This document shows positions 26,101 through 36,879 of a DNA stretch of 41,001 nt, piece by piece; position 1 is the stretch's first letter; each line of letters starts with the position of its first letter. This DNA is from Chitinophaga pinensis. Its GTDB lineage: Bacteria > Bacteroidota > Bacteroidia > 2-12-FULL-35-15. The notes beneath the pieces were generated by a model. The model saw nothing but the letters and a program-made list of their open reading frames with translations, was not told where the DNA came from and made no database searches. The position numbers and the translations under genes were made by a program. The stretch lies in the NCBI GenBank assembly GCA_945885475.1, contig CAMCYR010000026.1, forward strand, positions 1 to 41,001, read 5' to 3'.

Positions 26101-27382
26101 AAGTTAAAGTACTAACAGGATTAATATCATCTTGATGAAAATATAAATTATTAGGATCACCTGCCTCAACTTCAGCAACTGTAGGATATCTTCCATTAAC
26201 AGTTTTGAAAGTATATCCTGAAGGGAAAGTAAGTGTTTTACTAGCTGGTGTTATGTTAAAAGGCTGATCTAAATCAATATCAGTCTCAGATGGGTTGTAA
26301 ATTATTTTTTCCGATGGATTCAATAACGTTAAATCAATAGCTCTGTCAATAATATATGTATGAGGAATTCCTGGCATTTTGTCCGAGTAATTTGGATTTG
26401 AATAACCAGCAGCAGCATTACCTGTAACATTTCCCAAAAAAGTTTGCAATAATGTTTGAGGCTGTGGGCGGACATAATCATCCGCAATCCATGTTGATGA
26501 TTCAGCTGGGAAATGGCTATGACAAACAGAGGGCGTTTTTAACAATGGGTAGTAGTCTATTGTATTTAAAACAGAACCCACTGTAAGCGGGTCAGTCCAC
26601 TTAGGTGAAATTGTAACATCGTGTTGAAAAGCTATTGAATTTGTATTCGTTCCAATAAATGGGTACTCCCTCATTCTTCCACGCGTATGATCCAAAACAA
26701 AAACAATACTATCAACAATTTCATCCGAAATACTGTTTCCACAATGCATATAGAAAGTATGTTTCAATATACTATGAGGATAAAACACTCTAGTAGCATG
26801 ATACTCAAACCCCAATGCGTCACTATTTACAATCCCTTTGCTAGCAAGTGTAGCAAAATGAATATCTCCGCTAATTCCTGGTCCTCCAATACCGTATTGT
26901 CCCTTATACTCTCTTCTCAATAAATAATCGTTCGTGTTGGTCGCTGCTGCTGCAGGAGGAATAGGTGGCAAGGGCACAATGTTTCTTACCCAAGCATTTT
27001 GCAATGCATCGTAAGGAAATTCTCCATCTGGCATTCTTAACTCTCTTACACCAAGAGGAAGAGGTGGACTAACAAAGAAACTCTGACAGTTTAAACAATT
27101 TGGAGTAAAGGGAAATGAAACAACTTCAATTTTATATGAAATTGCATTAGTATTAAGTGCAGGAGAAGTTTTCCAAGGATGTTGATTTAAAAAAATTTGG
27201 TACTCTCCAATATAGCTTCCAAAACCACCAGAAGTAATTGGAGTAAGTGGTGGTAAAATAATATCTGGGTCAATCGCAGAATAGCTTCCACATTCGCTAT
27301 TGTATATATCGTAAGTACTTTGAGCAGAAGAACAAAATGGATATAATAGAAAACAAACTATAATGACAAGTAATTTTTTCAT
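23138..27382 (-). CDS. Large T9SS-secreted right-handed beta-helix protein
   Basis: 1414 aa. A signal peptide (MKKLLVIIVCFLLYPFCSSA) opens the protein. Residues ~430-1010 show short strand-turn repeats typical of parallel beta-helices (LTITGPLKLEFGENGRILVERGAKLIVNG, FYFHRVIIENARIAVKMG, LNGNKFENNAINSMGN, ITIVGNHFLNNIHGIVLEATKL). A helical region (~1090-1290) contains KNLLISKSPYLSDEVLIAM and IKQIVIANSPVTKLVLDEI, which look like two copies of one unit. The last ~80 residues are a T9SS sorting domain (VYPNPSSDFTKVVF, AELIIYNVMGAVVYKK, NFTNGIYFFVL). A surface adhesin or carbohydrate-interacting role is possible; no catalytic motif is evident. Promoter at 27411-27441. Confidence 0.88.
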   Translation of the reverse strand: MKKLLVIIVCFLLYPFCSSAQSTYDIYNSECGSYSAIDPDIILPPLTPITSGGFGSYIGEYQIFLNQHPWKTSPALNTNAISYKIEVVSFPFTPNCLNCQSFFVSPPLPLGVRELRMPDGEFPYDALQNAWVRNIVPLPPIPPAAAATNTNDYLLRREYKGQYGIGGPGISGDIHFATLASKGIVNSDALGFEYHATRVFYPHSILKHTFYMHCGNSISDEIVDSIVFVLDHTRGRMREYPFIGTNTNSIAFQHDVTISPKWTDPLTVGSVLNTIDYYPLLKTPSVCHSHFPAESSTWIADDYVRPQPQTLLQTFLGNVTGNAAAGYSNPNYSDKMPGIPHTYIIDRAIDLTLLNPSEKIIYNPSETDIDLDQPFNITPASKTLTFPSGYTFKTVNGRYPTVAEVEAGDPNNLYFHQDDINPVSTLTCDDIGSPTDTYFSYYRVKSGSTLVIEPCVRLYDVQIEVGPGAHLYYNPTEISGRHYNIVNTGGTIHFPTVGTPIYSTCPFNCFEVSRYDVVDLILNVNTTWNSSTIYTALDATGDGKIQIAGTITVKSGSTLTITGPLKLEFGENGRILVERGAKLIVNGIGVGSEVILTSAEFCNKSMWQGIQVLGNKFASQGSITSPSSNQGFVYFHRVIIENARIAVKMGIDGSSSFSGGVIHSTLSDFRNNFVDIEFKPYFALVVTSTGTSPLNYVSTIQNCNFETTRKLNDIHYAAAGDRAIACDKHIILSGVRNVKLNGNKFENNAINSMGNSLFDEDVRGTGIYSIDSYINLTGGSNANTFKGLSEGVLAKSTGGPRYITIVGNHFLNNIHGIVLEATKLTTINSNDFTIPASNGNTILATNELLRGYNKPVGLYLIGVTDFTAQENVFTGAITSTSFPVDQYNYGMVVNNCSGSAPLGFDGSGIGYAYKNTFSNLNVNIQPELDNAAPIVAGGGLEYKCNSFINRKNNDVYLPDGPVGTFLTSLIRDQGACISTTQQAGNSYSPGSLYEQMEFDNNSEIDNSSFQYSDQPGVFNYTDIPSSINNCSPTFGLNSCLSNLSGICAGDLTCLLANYNSSKAIANQKQIDLGQLIDGGNTDYLLEKINSSMSPGQLKNLLISKSPYLSDEVLIAMSHRTNSLSSGHIKQIVIANSPVTKLVLDEIINLGLPNGIINNIMTAQTGTSPRSEKEKEVDYHFFQAQLAEVILKQAYLEIENIDSLKSLSQKDSTLAGLFKQIEILIEQRNFSDAQLCLQKIHSKEEEGVHSDKCKLSAIRLYLAANDLTWVDMTTGQYAMVKQIYENNPELAIEARTILSLTKGMQYARYPYDANSLRSMSVANEEEAEFVSSTTSDFLVYPNPSSDFTKVVFSLKEVSRAELIIYNVMGAVVYKKNIINESSVILDTKNFTNGIYFFVLNTDKGFADKKKVIFSN

Positions 27383-27410
27383 GAGAATAATTTAAGAGAT
27401 ATGATTATAC

Positions 27411-27441
27411 CAAATATAGCCCATAAAAAATCCAAATCCAA
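27411..27441 (-). promoter_or_regulatory. Promoter TTG-N20-TATATTTG of the T9SS gene pair
   Basis: Read on the minus strand: TTG (27441-27439), a 20-base spacer, then TATATTTG (27418-27411), 28 bases before the ATG at 27382. This is a full match to the Bacteroidota promoter. With the rpoC terminator just upstream, it makes the T9SS pair a separate transcription unit. Confidence 0.7.
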
Positions 27442-27454
27442 ATTCACCAAAAAC

Positions 27455-27486
27455 AAAAGAGGGAAACATTTCTGTTTCCCTCTTTT
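27455..27486 (-). terminator. Terminator of the rpoBC operon
   Basis: A perfect 13-base stem (27455-27467 with 27474-27486) has a 6-base loop. On the minus strand it ends CTCTTTTGTTTTTGG. It lies 59 bases past the rpoC stop and closes the long secE-to-rpoC series. Confidence 0.88.
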
Positions 27487-27544
27487 TATTATATAGCTAC
27501 CACTTCGTAATTCGTATTATTCGAACAAATTAGCAATTCGCTGG

Positions 27545-30500
27545 CTATGCTTCTTCTTCCAAAGCAGCTTCTTTTTTAGAAGCCAATAAACGATCGTACT
27601 CTTCTTGTGAACCAACAATCATTTTGTCGTAAGCTCTTAAGCCGGTACCTGCAGGAATTAAATGTCCAACAATTACGTTTTCTTTCAATCCTAACAAATG
27701 ATCTACTTTTCCGCTCACAGCAGCTTCGTTCAACACCTTCGTTGTTTCCTGGAAGGATGCAGCACTCATGAAACTATTGGTTTGCAATGATGCACGTGTG
27801 ATACCTTGTAACACTTGGCTTGATGTAGCAGGAACTGCTTCACGAGCTTCGATGATCTTCATATCTCTGCGTTTCAATGAAGAATTTTCATCTCTCAATT
27901 TACGTGCACTGATAATTTGACCAGCTTTGTATAAGGTTGAATCACCTGGATCAAGAACTAAAACTTTAGCATATAAGTTATCGTTTTCTTTCATGAACTC
28001 CGCTTTGTTCACCAATTGTTTTTCTAAGAAGATTGTATCACCCGCTTCGCTGATGTCTACTTTACGCATCATCTGACGAACAATCACTTCGAAATGTTTA
28101 TCATTGATTTTCACACCTTGTAAACGATATACCTCTTGTACTTCATTTACCAAGTATTCCTGAACAGCAGTTGGTCCTTTGATAGCAAGGATATCACTTG
28201 GAGTGATAGCCCCGTCTGACAATGGCTCACCAGCTTTGATGAAATCATTTTCCTGAACAAGGATATGTTTCGATAGCTGAACAAGGTATGTTTTCTTTTC
28301 ACCAGTACGTGATTCAACGTATACCTCACGGTTACCACGTTTGATCTTACCAAATGAAACGATACCGTCAATTTCAGAAACAACAGCCGGATTACTTGGG
28401 TTACGAGCTTCAAACAACTCGGTAACACGTGGTAAACCTCCTGTGATATCGCCAGTTTTACCAGATGAACGAGGAATCTTAACAAGGATTTGTCCTGCTT
28501 CAATTTTTGATGAATCATTTACAATGATATGCGCTCCAACCGGAATGTTGTACGTACGCAATATTTCTTTGCTAACAACAATCTTGATAGAAGGATTCTT
28601 TGATTTATCACGACTCTCAACAATAACTTTTTCTTTAAAGCCAGTCTGTTCATCGGACTCTTCGCGGAAAGTAATACCTTCTTCAACGTTATCAAATTCG
28701 ATTTTACCAGCAAATTCAGAAACGATAACAGCGTTATACGGATCCCAATCACAGATCAAATCACCTTTTTTAACTTTATCTAAATGCTTCGCATACGATT
28801 GAGAACCGTAAGGAATATTACCTGTTGTAAGAACAATTTTAGTGTTTGCATCAATGATGCGCATTTCAGCAGAACGACCAATAACAACGTCAACGGTTTT
28901 TCCATCAGAATTTTTACGCTTCACTGTTTTCAATTCGTCAATTTCCAGGATACCGTCATACTTCGCTTCCAATTTAGAAGAAGCAACAGAACCACCCGCA
29001 ACTCCACCCACGTGGAATGTACGCAATGTTAACTGAGTACCCGGCTCACCAATTGACTGAGCGGCAATAACACCAACTGCTTCACCACGCTGAACCATGC
29101 GGCCTGTAGCTAAGTTACGTCCGTAACATTTTCCACAAACACCGTTTTTACTTTCGCAGGTTAATACAGAACGAATTTCAACCGCTTCGATCGGAGATTC
29201 AGAAATGATTTTTGCAAAATCTTCTGTTAACTCTTCACCTGCACCGATGATCATATCACCTGTTAAAGGATGATAAACATCATGAACAGTCGTTCTACCT
29301 AAAATTCTATCATATAAAGATTCAACCACCTCATCATTTTTCTTCAATGGTGTTGCGATCAATCCACGTAAAGTACCACAATCTTCAACAGTGATAATTA
29401 CATCCTGAGCAACGTCAACTAGACGTCTTGTTAAGTATCCAGCATCCGCAGTTTTCAAGGCTGTATCTGCAAGACCTTTACGGGCACCGTGCGTAGAAAT
29501 GAAATACTCAAGGATCGATAAACCTTCTTTAAAATTAGAAAGGATTGGATTCTCGATGATCTCTCCACCACCTGCACCTTTTTGCGGTTTCGCCATCAAT
29601 CCACGCATACCACCTAACTGACGGATTTGTTCTTTAGAACCACGAGCTCCTGAATCCAACATCATATAAACCGGATTGAATCCCTGACGGTCAGTTGTCA
29701 ATGTATTCAATACTTTCGCAGTGATGCGGGAGTTTGTATGTGTCCAGATATCGATCACCTGATTGTAACGCTCATTGTTGGTAATGAAACCCATGTTGTA
29801 GTTGGCAACTACTTCATCAATTTGCGTATTCGCGTCAGCGATCATTTTACCTTTATCCTCAGGAACCATAACGTCACCCAAGTTAAACGATAAACATCCA
29901 CGGAATGCACTCATGAAACCTAATGTTTTCATTTCGTCAAGGAACTTAGCAGTTTTCGCCATACCTGTTTCCTTAACAATGTTTCCGATAATATCACGTA
30001 ATGATTTCTTCGTCAACAATTCGTTGATAAAACCAACTTCTTTAGGCACAACCTGATTAAACAAGATACGACCAACAGTAGTTTCAACTAATTTGTTTAC
30101 TAATTTATCACCTTCTTTCACTTCCAAACGAACTTTCACCCAAGCATGCAGGTCAACACGTTTTTCGTTATAAGCAATGATTGTTTCTTCAGGAGAATAG
30201 AAAGATAATCCTTCACCTTTAACAACATCCTCTTTTGTATTTTTCTTCCCTTTGGTCATGTAGTACAGACCAAGCACCATGTCTTGAGATGGAACGGCAA
30301 CCGGAGCACCATTCGCAGGGTTCAAGATATTATGAGAAGCAAGCATCAACAATTGTGCTTCCAAGATAGCAGCATGTCCCAATGGAACGTGAACCGCCAT
30401 TTGATCCCCGTCAAAATCCGCGTTAAACGCAGTACAAGTCAATGGGTGCAATTGGATTGCTTTTCCTTCAATTAATTTTGGTTGGAAAGCCTGGATACCT

Positions 30501-31837
30501 AATCTGTGCAATGTCGGAGCGCGATTCAAAAGAACAGGATGTCCTTTTAAAATGTTCTCTAAAATATCCCAAACGATAGGTTCTTTTTTATCAACTATTT
30601 TTTTTGCAGATTTTACAGTTTTAACAATACCACGCTCAATCATTTTACGAATGATAAACGGTTTGAATAATTCTGCTGCCATATCTTTCGGCAATCCGCA
30701 CTCATGCAATTTCAATTCCGGTCCAACAACAATTACCGAACGTGCAGAATAATCGACACGTTTACCAAGTAAGTTCTGACGGAAACGACCTTGTTTACCT
30801 TTCAATGAATCAGATAATGATTTTAAAGCACGGTTTGATTCAGTTTTAACGGCATTTGATTTACGGGAGTTATCGAATAATGAATCAACCGCTTCTTGCA
30901 ACATACGTTTTTCATTACGCAAGATCACTTCAGGAGCTTTGATTTCGATCAATCGTTTCAAACGGTTGTTACGGATGATAACACGTCTGTATAAGTCATT
31001 TAAATCAGACGTAGCGAAACGGCCACCATCCAATGGAACGAGTGGACGCAATTCCGGTGGAATAACAGGAACGATCTTTACGATCATCCACTCCGGACGA
31101 TTTTCTACATTTTGATTTGCGTGACGGAAACTTTCAACAACTTGCAAACGCTTTAATGCTTCATTTTTACGTTGTTGAGATGTTTCAGTATTTGCTTTTA
31201 AACGTAAGTCGAAAGATAATCCATCAAGATCAACACGGCTCAAAAGCGATTGTAACGCTTCAGCACCCATCTTCGCGATGAATTTATTCGGATCAGTATC
31301 ATCTAAATATTGATTGTCTTTTGGAAGCGTATCAAGGATATTCAAATATTCTTCTTCAGATAAAAAGTCAAGATAATTGATACCATCAACAGCTTTAACA
31401 CCTGCGTTTACTACAACATAACGTTCGTAATAAATGATCATGTCCAACTTTTTAGTTGGTAGACCTAACAGATAACCAATTTTGTTTGGCAATGATTTAA
31501 AGTACCAGATGTGAGCAACAGGAACAACTAAATTGATGTGTCCCATACGCTCTCTACGTACTTTCTTTTCAGTTACTTCAACACCACAACGGTCACAAAC
31601 AATTCCTTTGTAACGAATGCGTTTATATTTACCACAAGCACATTCCCAATCTTTAACCGGTCCAAAAATACGCTCACAAAACAAACCACCCATTTCAGGC
31701 TTGTATGTTCTGTAGTTGATGGTTTCTGGTTTTACAACTTCACCACTTGAACGCTCCAAAATTGCTTCCGGAGATGCGAGGCTGATGGTAATTTTCGAGA
31801 AGTTACTTTTTAATTTGATGTCTCTTTTGAAAGCCAT
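27545..31837 (-). CDS. rpoC: RNA polymerase subunit beta'
   Basis: 1430 aa. The N-terminal zinc site uses C66, C68, C81 and C84 (WECACGK, CDRCG). The active-site loop NADFDGD spans 472-478, with D474, D476 and D478 holding the catalytic Mg. The second zinc site uses C820 (EDCGTLRG), C894, C901 and C904 ([13 protein letters not shown]). The trigger-loop region and [16 protein letters not shown] bridge-helix neighbourhood are present. A full-length beta' of typical Bacteroidota size, acting with rpoB in the core enzyme. It lies 84 bases after rpoB, with a hairpin in the gap. Confidence 0.99.
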   Translation of the reverse strand: MAFKRDIKLKSNFSKITISLASPEAILERSSGEVVKPETINYRTYKPEMGGLFCERIFGPVKDWECACGKYKRIRYKGIVCDRCGVEVTEKKVRRERMGHINLVVPVAHIWYFKSLPNKIGYLLGLPTKKLDMIIYYERYVVVNAGVKAVDGINYLDFLSEEEYLNILDTLPKDNQYLDDTDPNKFIAKMGAEALQSLLSRVDLDGLSFDLRLKANTETSQQRKNEALKRLQVVESFRHANQNVENRPEWMIVKIVPVIPPELRPLVPLDGGRFATSDLNDLYRRVIIRNNRLKRLIEIKAPEVILRNEKRMLQEAVDSLFDNSRKSNAVKTESNRALKSLSDSLKGKQGRFRQNLLGKRVDYSARSVIVVGPELKLHECGLPKDMAAELFKPFIIRKMIERGIVKTVKSAKKIVDKKEPIVWDILENILKGHPVLLNRAPTLHRLGIQAFQPKLIEGKAIQLHPLTCTAFNADFDGDQMAVHVPLGHAAILEAQLLMLASHNILNPANGAPVAVPSQDMVLGLYYMTKGKKNTKEDVVKGEGLSFYSPEETIIAYNEKRVDLHAWVKVRLEVKEGDKLVNKLVETTVGRILFNQVVPKEVGFINELLTKKSLRDIIGNIVKETGMAKTAKFLDEMKTLGFMSAFRGCLSFNLGDVMVPEDKGKMIADANTQIDEVVANYNMGFITNNERYNQVIDIWTHTNSRITAKVLNTLTTDRQGFNPVYMMLDSGARGSKEQIRQLGGMRGLMAKPQKGAGGGEIIENPILSNFKEGLSILEYFISTHGARKGLADTALKTADAGYLTRRLVDVAQDVIITVEDCGTLRGLIATPLKKNDEVVESLYDRILGRTTVHDVYHPLTGDMIIGAGEELTEDFAKIISESPIEAVEIRSVLTCESKNGVCGKCYGRNLATGRMVQRGEAVGVIAAQSIGEPGTQLTLRTFHVGGVAGGSVASSKLEAKYDGILEIDELKTVKRKNSDGKTVDVVIGRSAEMRIIDANTKIVLTTGNIPYGSQSYAKHLDKVKKGDLICDWDPYNAVIVSEFAGKIEFDNVEEGITFREESDEQTGFKEKVIVESRDKSKNPSIKIVVSKEILRTYNIPVGAHIIVNDSSKIEAGQILVKIPRSSGKTGDITGGLPRVTELFEARNPSNPAVVSEIDGIVSFGKIKRGNREVYVESRTGEKKTYLVQLSKHILVQENDFIKAGEPLSDGAITPSDILAIKGPTAVQEYLVNEVQEVYRLQGVKINDKHFEVIVRQMMRKVDISEAGDTIFLEKQLVNKAEFMKENDNLYAKVLVLDPGDSTLYKAGQIISARKLRDENSSLKRRDMKIIEAREAVPATSSQVLQGITRASLQTNSFMSAASFQETTKVLNEAAVSGKVDHLLGLKENVIVGHLIPAGTGLRAYDKMIVGSQEEYDRLLASKKEAALEEEA

Positions 31838-31868
31838 TTTATTATTAGTTTAAAAAGTTCAAAGTTTA

Positions 31869-31914
31869 ATTTTAAATTTTGGTGTTCTGTATTTCAAGAA
31901 CACCAAAATTAAAA
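31869..31914 (-). promoter_or_regulatory. Long hairpin in the rpoB-rpoC gap
   Basis: A 13-base perfect stem (AATTTTGGTGTTC 31875-31887 with its complement 31898-31910) extends outward with a one-base bulge to about 17 pairs. The loop is 10 bases. In the transcribed (minus) direction it is followed by AT-rich but not T-run sequence. It may be a partial terminator, an RNase processing site or an mRNA stabiliser; the sequence does not choose between these. Confidence 0.5.
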
Positions 31915-31921
31915 TTCGTTA

Positions 31922-34900
31922 TTAGTCAAGTGAAATGTTTAATCCTAAACCTCTCAATTCATGCAACAATACGTTGAATGATTCAGGGATTCCCGGAGTT
32001 GGCATATTTTCACCTTTAACAATAGCTTCATACGCTTTAGCACGTCCTACAACGTCATCCGACTTAATTGTAAGGATTTCCTGAAGAATGTTGGCAGCAC
32101 CAAATGCTTCAAGAGCCCAAACCTCCATCTCACCAAAACGCTGACCTCCGAATTGAGCTTTACCGCCCAATGGTTGTTGCGTAATAAGAGAGTATGGTCC
32201 GATTGAACGGGAGTGCATCTTATCATCCACCATGTGACCAAGTTTCAGCATGTAGATAATACCTACAGTTGCCGGCTGATCAAACTTCTCACCTGTTCCA
32301 CCATCTGTTAAATAAGTACGTCCAAAGCGAGGCAAACCTGCTTTATCAGTCCATTCATTTAATTGATCAGTAGTTGCACCATCAAAAATTGGAGTGAAGA
32401 ATTTTTCACCTAATTTTTGTCCGGCCCAAGCAAGAACGGTTTCATAAATTTGTCCCAAGTTCATACGAGAAGGAACACCCAGTGGATTTAATACGATATC
32501 AACAGTAGTTCCATCATCAAGGAACGGCATGTCTTCATCACGAACGATACGAGCAACGATACCTTTATTACCGTGACGACCAGCCATCTTATCACCCACT
32601 TTCAACTTACGTTTTTTAGCGATGTACACTTTTGCAAGTTGTACAATACCAGCAGGTAACTCATCACCAATTGTAACGGCAAACTTTTTACGTTTAAATG
32701 CACCAAGTAAATCGTTGTATTTGATATTGTAGTTGTGAAGTAACATTTTAATCTGATCATTCACATCTTTATCAGTAGTCCATTTACTAGCGTTAACAGT
32801 AGAGAAATCAATTTTCTCTAAACTTTTCTGAGTAAACTTAACACCTTTAGCAATTACTTCTTCTTTCAGAATATTGATAACACCTTGAGATGTTTTACCA
32901 TTCACCAGAGTGAATAATTTATCAATAAGTCTAGTTTTTAAAGCAGCAACATCTGCATTGTGTTCTTTATCGATTTTATCAAGAAGTGGTTTTTCTTCCG
33001 CTTTTGATTTTTTATCTTTAATTGCTCTTGAGAACAATTTTTTATCGATAACAACACCGCGTAATGATGGAGGTGCTTTTAATGAAGCATCTTTCACATC
33101 GCCAGCTTTGTCACCAAAGATCGCACGTAAAAGTTTTTCTTCCGGTGACGGATCCGTTTCTCCTTTCGGAGTAATTTTTCCGATCAAAATATCACCTTCT
33201 TTAACTTCAGCACCGATACGGATTAATCCGTTTTCATCCAAGTCTTTTGTAGCCTCTTCAGAAACGTTAGGAATATCAGAAGTTAATTCTTCTAAACCAC
33301 GTTTTGTATCACGAACTTCCAATGCATACTCATCGATGTGAACAGATGTGAAGATATCTTCACGAGCAACGCGCTCAGAGATAACGATTGCATCTTCAAA
33401 GTTGTAACCTTTCCAAGGCATGAATGCCACTTTCATGTTACGACCAAGAGCTAATTCACCATTTTGAGTTGCATAACCATCACACAATACTTGTCCTTTA
33501 GAAACTTTTTCACCTTTCTTCACGATTGGTTTTAAGTTGATACACGTACTTTGGTTGGTTTTACGGAACTTCGTTAATTCATAACGTTTGATATCATCAT
33601 CAAAGCTGATCAAACGATCTTCATCCGTACGGTTGTAGCGGATCACAATTTCATTTGCATCAACGTATTCAACAGTACCTTCACCTTCAGCATTTACCAA
33701 CACACGTGAATCGTGCGCAACTAAAGGCTCAAGACCAGTACCAACAATTGGAGCTTCAGGACGCAATAAAGGAACGGCCTGACGCATCATGTTGGATCCC
33801 ATCAACGCACGATTCGCATCATCATGTTCCAAGAAAGGAATCAATGAAGCAGCGATAGATGCAATTTGGTTAGGAGCAACATCCATCAAGTTGATTTTCT
33901 CAGGTTCTACAACCGGGAAATCTCCTTCATAACGCGCTTTAACTTTTTTATCTAAGAAATTACCTTTCGCATCAACCGGAGTATTTGCCTGAGCGATAAT
34001 TTTTTGTCCTTCTTCTTCTGCACTTAAATAAGTAACAGATTTTTCCATATCCACTTTACCGTTTGTTACGGTCATGTATGGCGTTTCAATAAAACCTAAT
34101 TTATTAATTTTCGCGAATACACACAAAGAGGAAATCAAACCGATGTTTGGTCCCTCAGGAGTTTCAATAGTACACAGACGACCATAATGCGTATAGTGAA
34201 CGTCACGAACCTCGAAACCAGCACGCTCACGGGATAAACCTCCTGGCCCTAGTGCCGAAAGTCTACGCTTGTGCGTGATTTCTGCAAGAGGGTTTGTTTG
34301 ATCCATAAATTGAGACAACTGATTTGTTCCGAAGAACGAATTGATTACAGACGATAATGTTTTCGCATTGATCAAATCTGTTGGAGTGAACACCTCGTTA
34401 TCACGAACATTCATTCGCTCGCGGATAGTACGAGCCATACGAGCAAGACCAACACCGAACTGAGAATACAATTGTTCACCAACAGTACGAACTCGTCTGT
34501 TACTTAAGTGGTCAATATCATCCACATCTGTTTTTGAGTTGATAAGTTCAATCAAATATTTGATGATACAGATGATATCCTCTTTCGTTAAGGTCTTAGT
34601 GGTAAAAGGAGTATTGAGATTCAACTTTTTGTTGATTCTATAACGTCCTACTTCACCAAGATCATAACGTTTATCAGAGAAAAATAATTTATCGATGATA
34701 CCACGAGCTGTTTCTTCATCAGGCGGTTCAGCGTTACGCAATTGACGGTAGATATGCTCCACAGCCTCTTTTTCAGAGTTGGAAGTATCTTTTTGCAATG
34801 TATTGTAGATGATCGCGTAATCACCTGCATTCACATCCTGTTTGTGGAGGATCACAGATTTAACATTCGCATCAACGATCATATCGATGTGGTTATTATC

Positions 34901-35731
34901 CAAGATCGTTTCGCGGTCGATGATTACCTCGTTACGTTCAATAGAAACAACTTCACCGGTATCTTCATCAACGAAATCTTCAATCCATGTTTTCAAAACA
35001 CGGGCAGCCAATTTACGTCCGATAGAAGCTTTAAGGGCAACTTTACTAACTTTTACTTCATCAGCAAGTCCAAATATTTCGAGGATTTGTTTATCGCTTT
35101 CAAATCCGATAGCTCTTAATAAGGTGGTAACAGGTAATTTTTTCTTACGATCGATGTAAGCATACATCACGTTATTGATATCGGTAGAAAACTCTATCCA
35201 TGAACCTTTGAAAGGTATAACCCTTGCAGAATAAAGTTTAGTACCATTTGCGTGACGGCTTTGACCGAAGAACACACCTGGTGAACGGTGCAACTGAGAT
35301 ACGATTACACGTTCAGCTCCATTGATAACAAAAGTACCTTTGGGAGTCATGTACGGGATAGTACCTAAGTATACATCCTGAACGATTGTTTCAAAATCTT
35401 CATGTTCAGGATCTGTACAATACAAGCGTAATTTCGCTTTAAGCGGAACACTGTATGTTAAACCACGCTCAATACACTCTTCAAGAGAGTAGCGAGGGGG
35501 ATCAATAAAATAATCTAAGAATTCAAGCACGAAATTATTCCGTGCATCGGATATAGGAAAGTTCTCAGCGAAAACTTTAAATAATCCTTCGTTTTGACGA
35601 TTTTCAGAAGTAGTTTCCAACTGAAAAAAGTCTTGGAACGATTGAAGTTGAATATCTAAAAAGTCAGGGTAATCGATTTGACTTTTAATAGATGCAAAAC
35701 TTATTCTCTGTGTTTTTTTAATTTGAGCCAA
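31922..35731 (-). CDS. rpoB: RNA polymerase subunit beta
   Basis: 1269 aa. Landmarks of bacterial RpoB are present in order: [14 protein letters not shown]; the rifampicin-region [100 protein letters not shown]; and the C-terminal [18 protein letters not shown]. It forms the core enzyme with beta' and alpha. The rifampicin-pocket residues that I can read look wild type. A hairpin lies in the 158-base gap from rplL. Confidence 0.99.
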   Translation of the reverse strand: MAQIKKTQRISFASIKSQIDYPDFLDIQLQSFQDFFQLETTSENRQNEGLFKVFAENFPISDARNNFVLEFLDYFIDPPRYSLEECIERGLTYSVPLKAKLRLYCTDPEHEDFETIVQDVYLGTIPYMTPKGTFVINGAERVIVSQLHRSPGVFFGQSRHANGTKLYSARVIPFKGSWIEFSTDINNVMYAYIDRKKKLPVTTLLRAIGFESDKQILEIFGLADEVKVSKVALKASIGRKLAARVLKTWIEDFVDEDTGEVVSIERNEVIIDRETILDNNHIDMIVDANVKSVILHKQDVNAGDYAIIYNTLQKDTSNSEKEAVEHIYRQLRNAEPPDEETARGIIDKLFFSDKRYDLGEVGRYRINKKLNLNTPFTTKTLTKEDIICIIKYLIELINSKTDVDDIDHLSNRRVRTVGEQLYSQFGVGLARMARTIRERMNVRDNEVFTPTDLINAKTLSSVINSFFGTNQLSQFMDQTNPLAEITHKRRLSALGPGGLSRERAGFEVRDVHYTHYGRLCTIETPEGPNIGLISSLCVFAKINKLGFIETPYMTVTNGKVDMEKSVTYLSAEEEGQKIIAQANTPVDAKGNFLDKKVKARYEGDFPVVEPEKINLMDVAPNQIASIAASLIPFLEHDDANRALMGSNMMRQAVPLLRPEAPIVGTGLEPLVAHDSRVLVNAEGEGTVEYVDANEIVIRYNRTDEDRLISFDDDIKRYELTKFRKTNQSTCINLKPIVKKGEKVSKGQVLCDGYATQNGELALGRNMKVAFMPWKGYNFEDAIVISERVAREDIFTSVHIDEYALEVRDTKRGLEELTSDIPNVSEEATKDLDENGLIRIGAEVKEGDILIGKITPKGETDPSPEEKLLRAIFGDKAGDVKDASLKAPPSLRGVVIDKKLFSRAIKDKKSKAEEKPLLDKIDKEHNADVAALKTRLIDKLFTLVNGKTSQGVINILKEEVIAKGVKFTQKSLEKIDFSTVNASKWTTDKDVNDQIKMLLHNYNIKYNDLLGAFKRKKFAVTIGDELPAGIVQLAKVYIAKKRKLKVGDKMAGRHGNKGIVARIVRDEDMPFLDDGTTVDIVLNPLGVPSRMNLGQIYETVLAWAGQKLGEKFFTPIFDGATTDQLNEWTDKAGLPRFGRTYLTDGGTGEKFDQPATVGIIYMLKLGHMVDDKMHSRSIGPYSLITQQPLGGKAQFGGQRFGEMEVWALEAFGAANILQEILTIKSDDVVGRAKAYEAIVKGENMPTPGIPESFNVLLHELRGLGLNISLD

Positions 35732-35827
35732 GGTGCTTAAGTATTAAGTTTGTTAGAACATAGATGAATATAACAACAAACGAGGTTAATAAGAAAAAAC
35801 GATTATAAACACTCTAAAAGCCAAGTA

Positions 35828-35857
35828 CCTCATCGTTCCCAAATGGGAACAATGAGG
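35828..35857 (-). promoter_or_regulatory. Attenuator-like hairpin between rplL and rpoB
   Basis: CCTCAT-C-GTTCCC (35828-35840) pairs with GGGAAC-A-ATGAGG (35845-35857) with one C/A mismatch and a four-base AAAT loop. No T tract follows on the minus strand (GTACTTGGCTTTT), so full termination is unlikely. In E. coli a partial attenuator between rplL and rpoB lowers rpoBC expression relative to ribosomal proteins; the same role is inferred here from position. Confidence 0.5.
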
Positions 35858-35889
35858 ATAATGACTATAAATTGTGTATTAGAAACAGC

Positions 35890-36258
35890 TTATTTAATCT
35901 CAACTTTTGCTCCTGCTTCTTCTAATTGTTTTTTCACTGATTCTGCTTCTTCTTTAGAAACACCTTCTTTAACTGGTTTTGGTGCACCATCAACAAGATC
36001 TTTGGATTCTTTCAAACCTAATCCTGTTAAGTCTTTTACAATTTTAACAACACCTAATTTTGCTGCACCTGCTTCAAGTAAAATAACATCAAAAGATGTT
36101 TTCACTGCTGCTGCGTCTGCTCCACCACCTGCTGCTACAACTACTGCTGCTGCTGCTGGTTCGATTCCATACTCATCTTTAAGTATTGTTGATAATTCTT
36201 GCACTTCTTTAACAGTTAAATTTACTAACTGCTCAGCAATTGCTTTTACGTCTGCCAT
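35890..36258 (-). CDS. rplL: Ribosomal protein bL12 (L7/L12)
   Basis: 122 aa. The N-terminal dimerisation helix region ([32 protein letters not shown]) is followed by an Ala-rich hinge (~40-50) and the C-terminal factor-binding domain [11 protein letters not shown]-type segment ([44 protein letters not shown]). It forms the flexible stalk that recruits translation GTPases such as EF-Tu. It follows rplJ by 66 bases. Confidence 0.98.
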   Translation of the reverse strand: MADVKAIAEQLVNLTVKEVQELSTILKDEYGIEPAAAAVVVAAGGGADAAAVKTSFDVILLEAGAAKLGVVKIVKDLTGLGLKESKDLVDGAPKPVKEGVSKEEAESVKKQLEEAGAKVEIK

Positions 36259-36324
36259 TGTATTTGATTTTTAAATTTGTTACTAATTAATTTTTTATTT
36301 TTCGTTCTTTAAGCTGTTTGCCAA

Positions 36325-36822
36325 TTAAGCGGCATCTTTTTTCTCTGCATTTGCTTGCAAAGCTCCGATAACGCGTTTAGCAGGGGACTGAAGCAAGGCA
36401 ACCACATCTGCGATAAGCTCGTTCTTGCTTTTGATATTTGCAAGAGCTTCAAGTTCATTATCGCCCAGGTAAATGTTCTCTTCAACGAAAGCAGCTTTTA
36501 AAAGCGGCTTATCATTTTTTCTTCTGAATTCCTTAATTAACTTCGCAGGAGCATTTCCTACTTCGGTAAAGATCAATGCAGTCGCGCCTTTTAAAGCAGG
36601 AATCAAACCTGTTAAGCGGCTATCAGCAGCTTGTTCCAATGCTTTTTTAAGCAATGAATTTTTTACTACTGTGACTGAAATGTTTTTCTCGAAGCAAGAT
36701 CTTCTGAATTGGTTAACTTTTTCAACAGATAAAGAAGAACAATCAGCTAAGTAGATTTTGTTATTAGCATTCAGCTTTTCTATTAGTGATTCGATGATTT
36801 TTGTTTTATCTTCTTTTTTCAT
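36325..36822 (-). CDS. rplJ: Ribosomal protein uL10
   Basis: 165 aa, normal length. The N-terminal rRNA-binding domain contains KTKIIESLIEKLNANNKIYLADCSSLSVEKVNQFRRSCFEKNISVTVVKNSLLKKAL. The C-terminal helix, which docks bL12 dimers, ends ALQANAEKKDAA. It forms the base of the L10(L12) stalk. A structured leader (36837-36863) precedes it; uL10-L12 commonly represses its own operon by binding such a leader. Confidence 0.98.
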   Translation of the reverse strand: MKKEDKTKIIESLIEKLNANNKIYLADCSSLSVEKVNQFRRSCFEKNISVTVVKNSLLKKALEQAADSRLTGLIPALKGATALIFTEVGNAPAKLIKEFRRKNDKPLLKAAFVEENIYLGDNELEALANIKSKNELIADVVALLQSPAKRVIGALQANAEKKDAA

Positions 36823-36836
36823 TTCTATTTAGTTTT

Positions 36837-36863
36837 ATCTGCTTAGTGGAAGCCAAGGCAGAT
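36837..36863 (-). promoter_or_regulatory. Hairpin in the rplJ leader carrying TGGCTTCCAC
   Basis: On the minus strand ATCTGC (36863-36858) pairs with GCAGAT (36842-36837). The 15-base loop contains TGGCTTCCAC and inner CTT/AAG pairs. It lies 15-41 bases ahead of the rplJ ATG. The same decamer is in a hairpin loop before rplK (38208-38228). It is a candidate site for autogenous control by a ribosomal protein. Confidence 0.5.
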
Positions 36864-36879
36864 GATGATTTTTTTAAAA

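Noticed and set aside
28341-28802. 153-codon plus-strand ORF inside rpoC
   Set aside because: It is antisense to an intact, conserved part of rpoC and has no recognisable protein features. Similar long antisense frames in valS, rpoB, rplL, rplJ and tuf were dismissed for the same reason.
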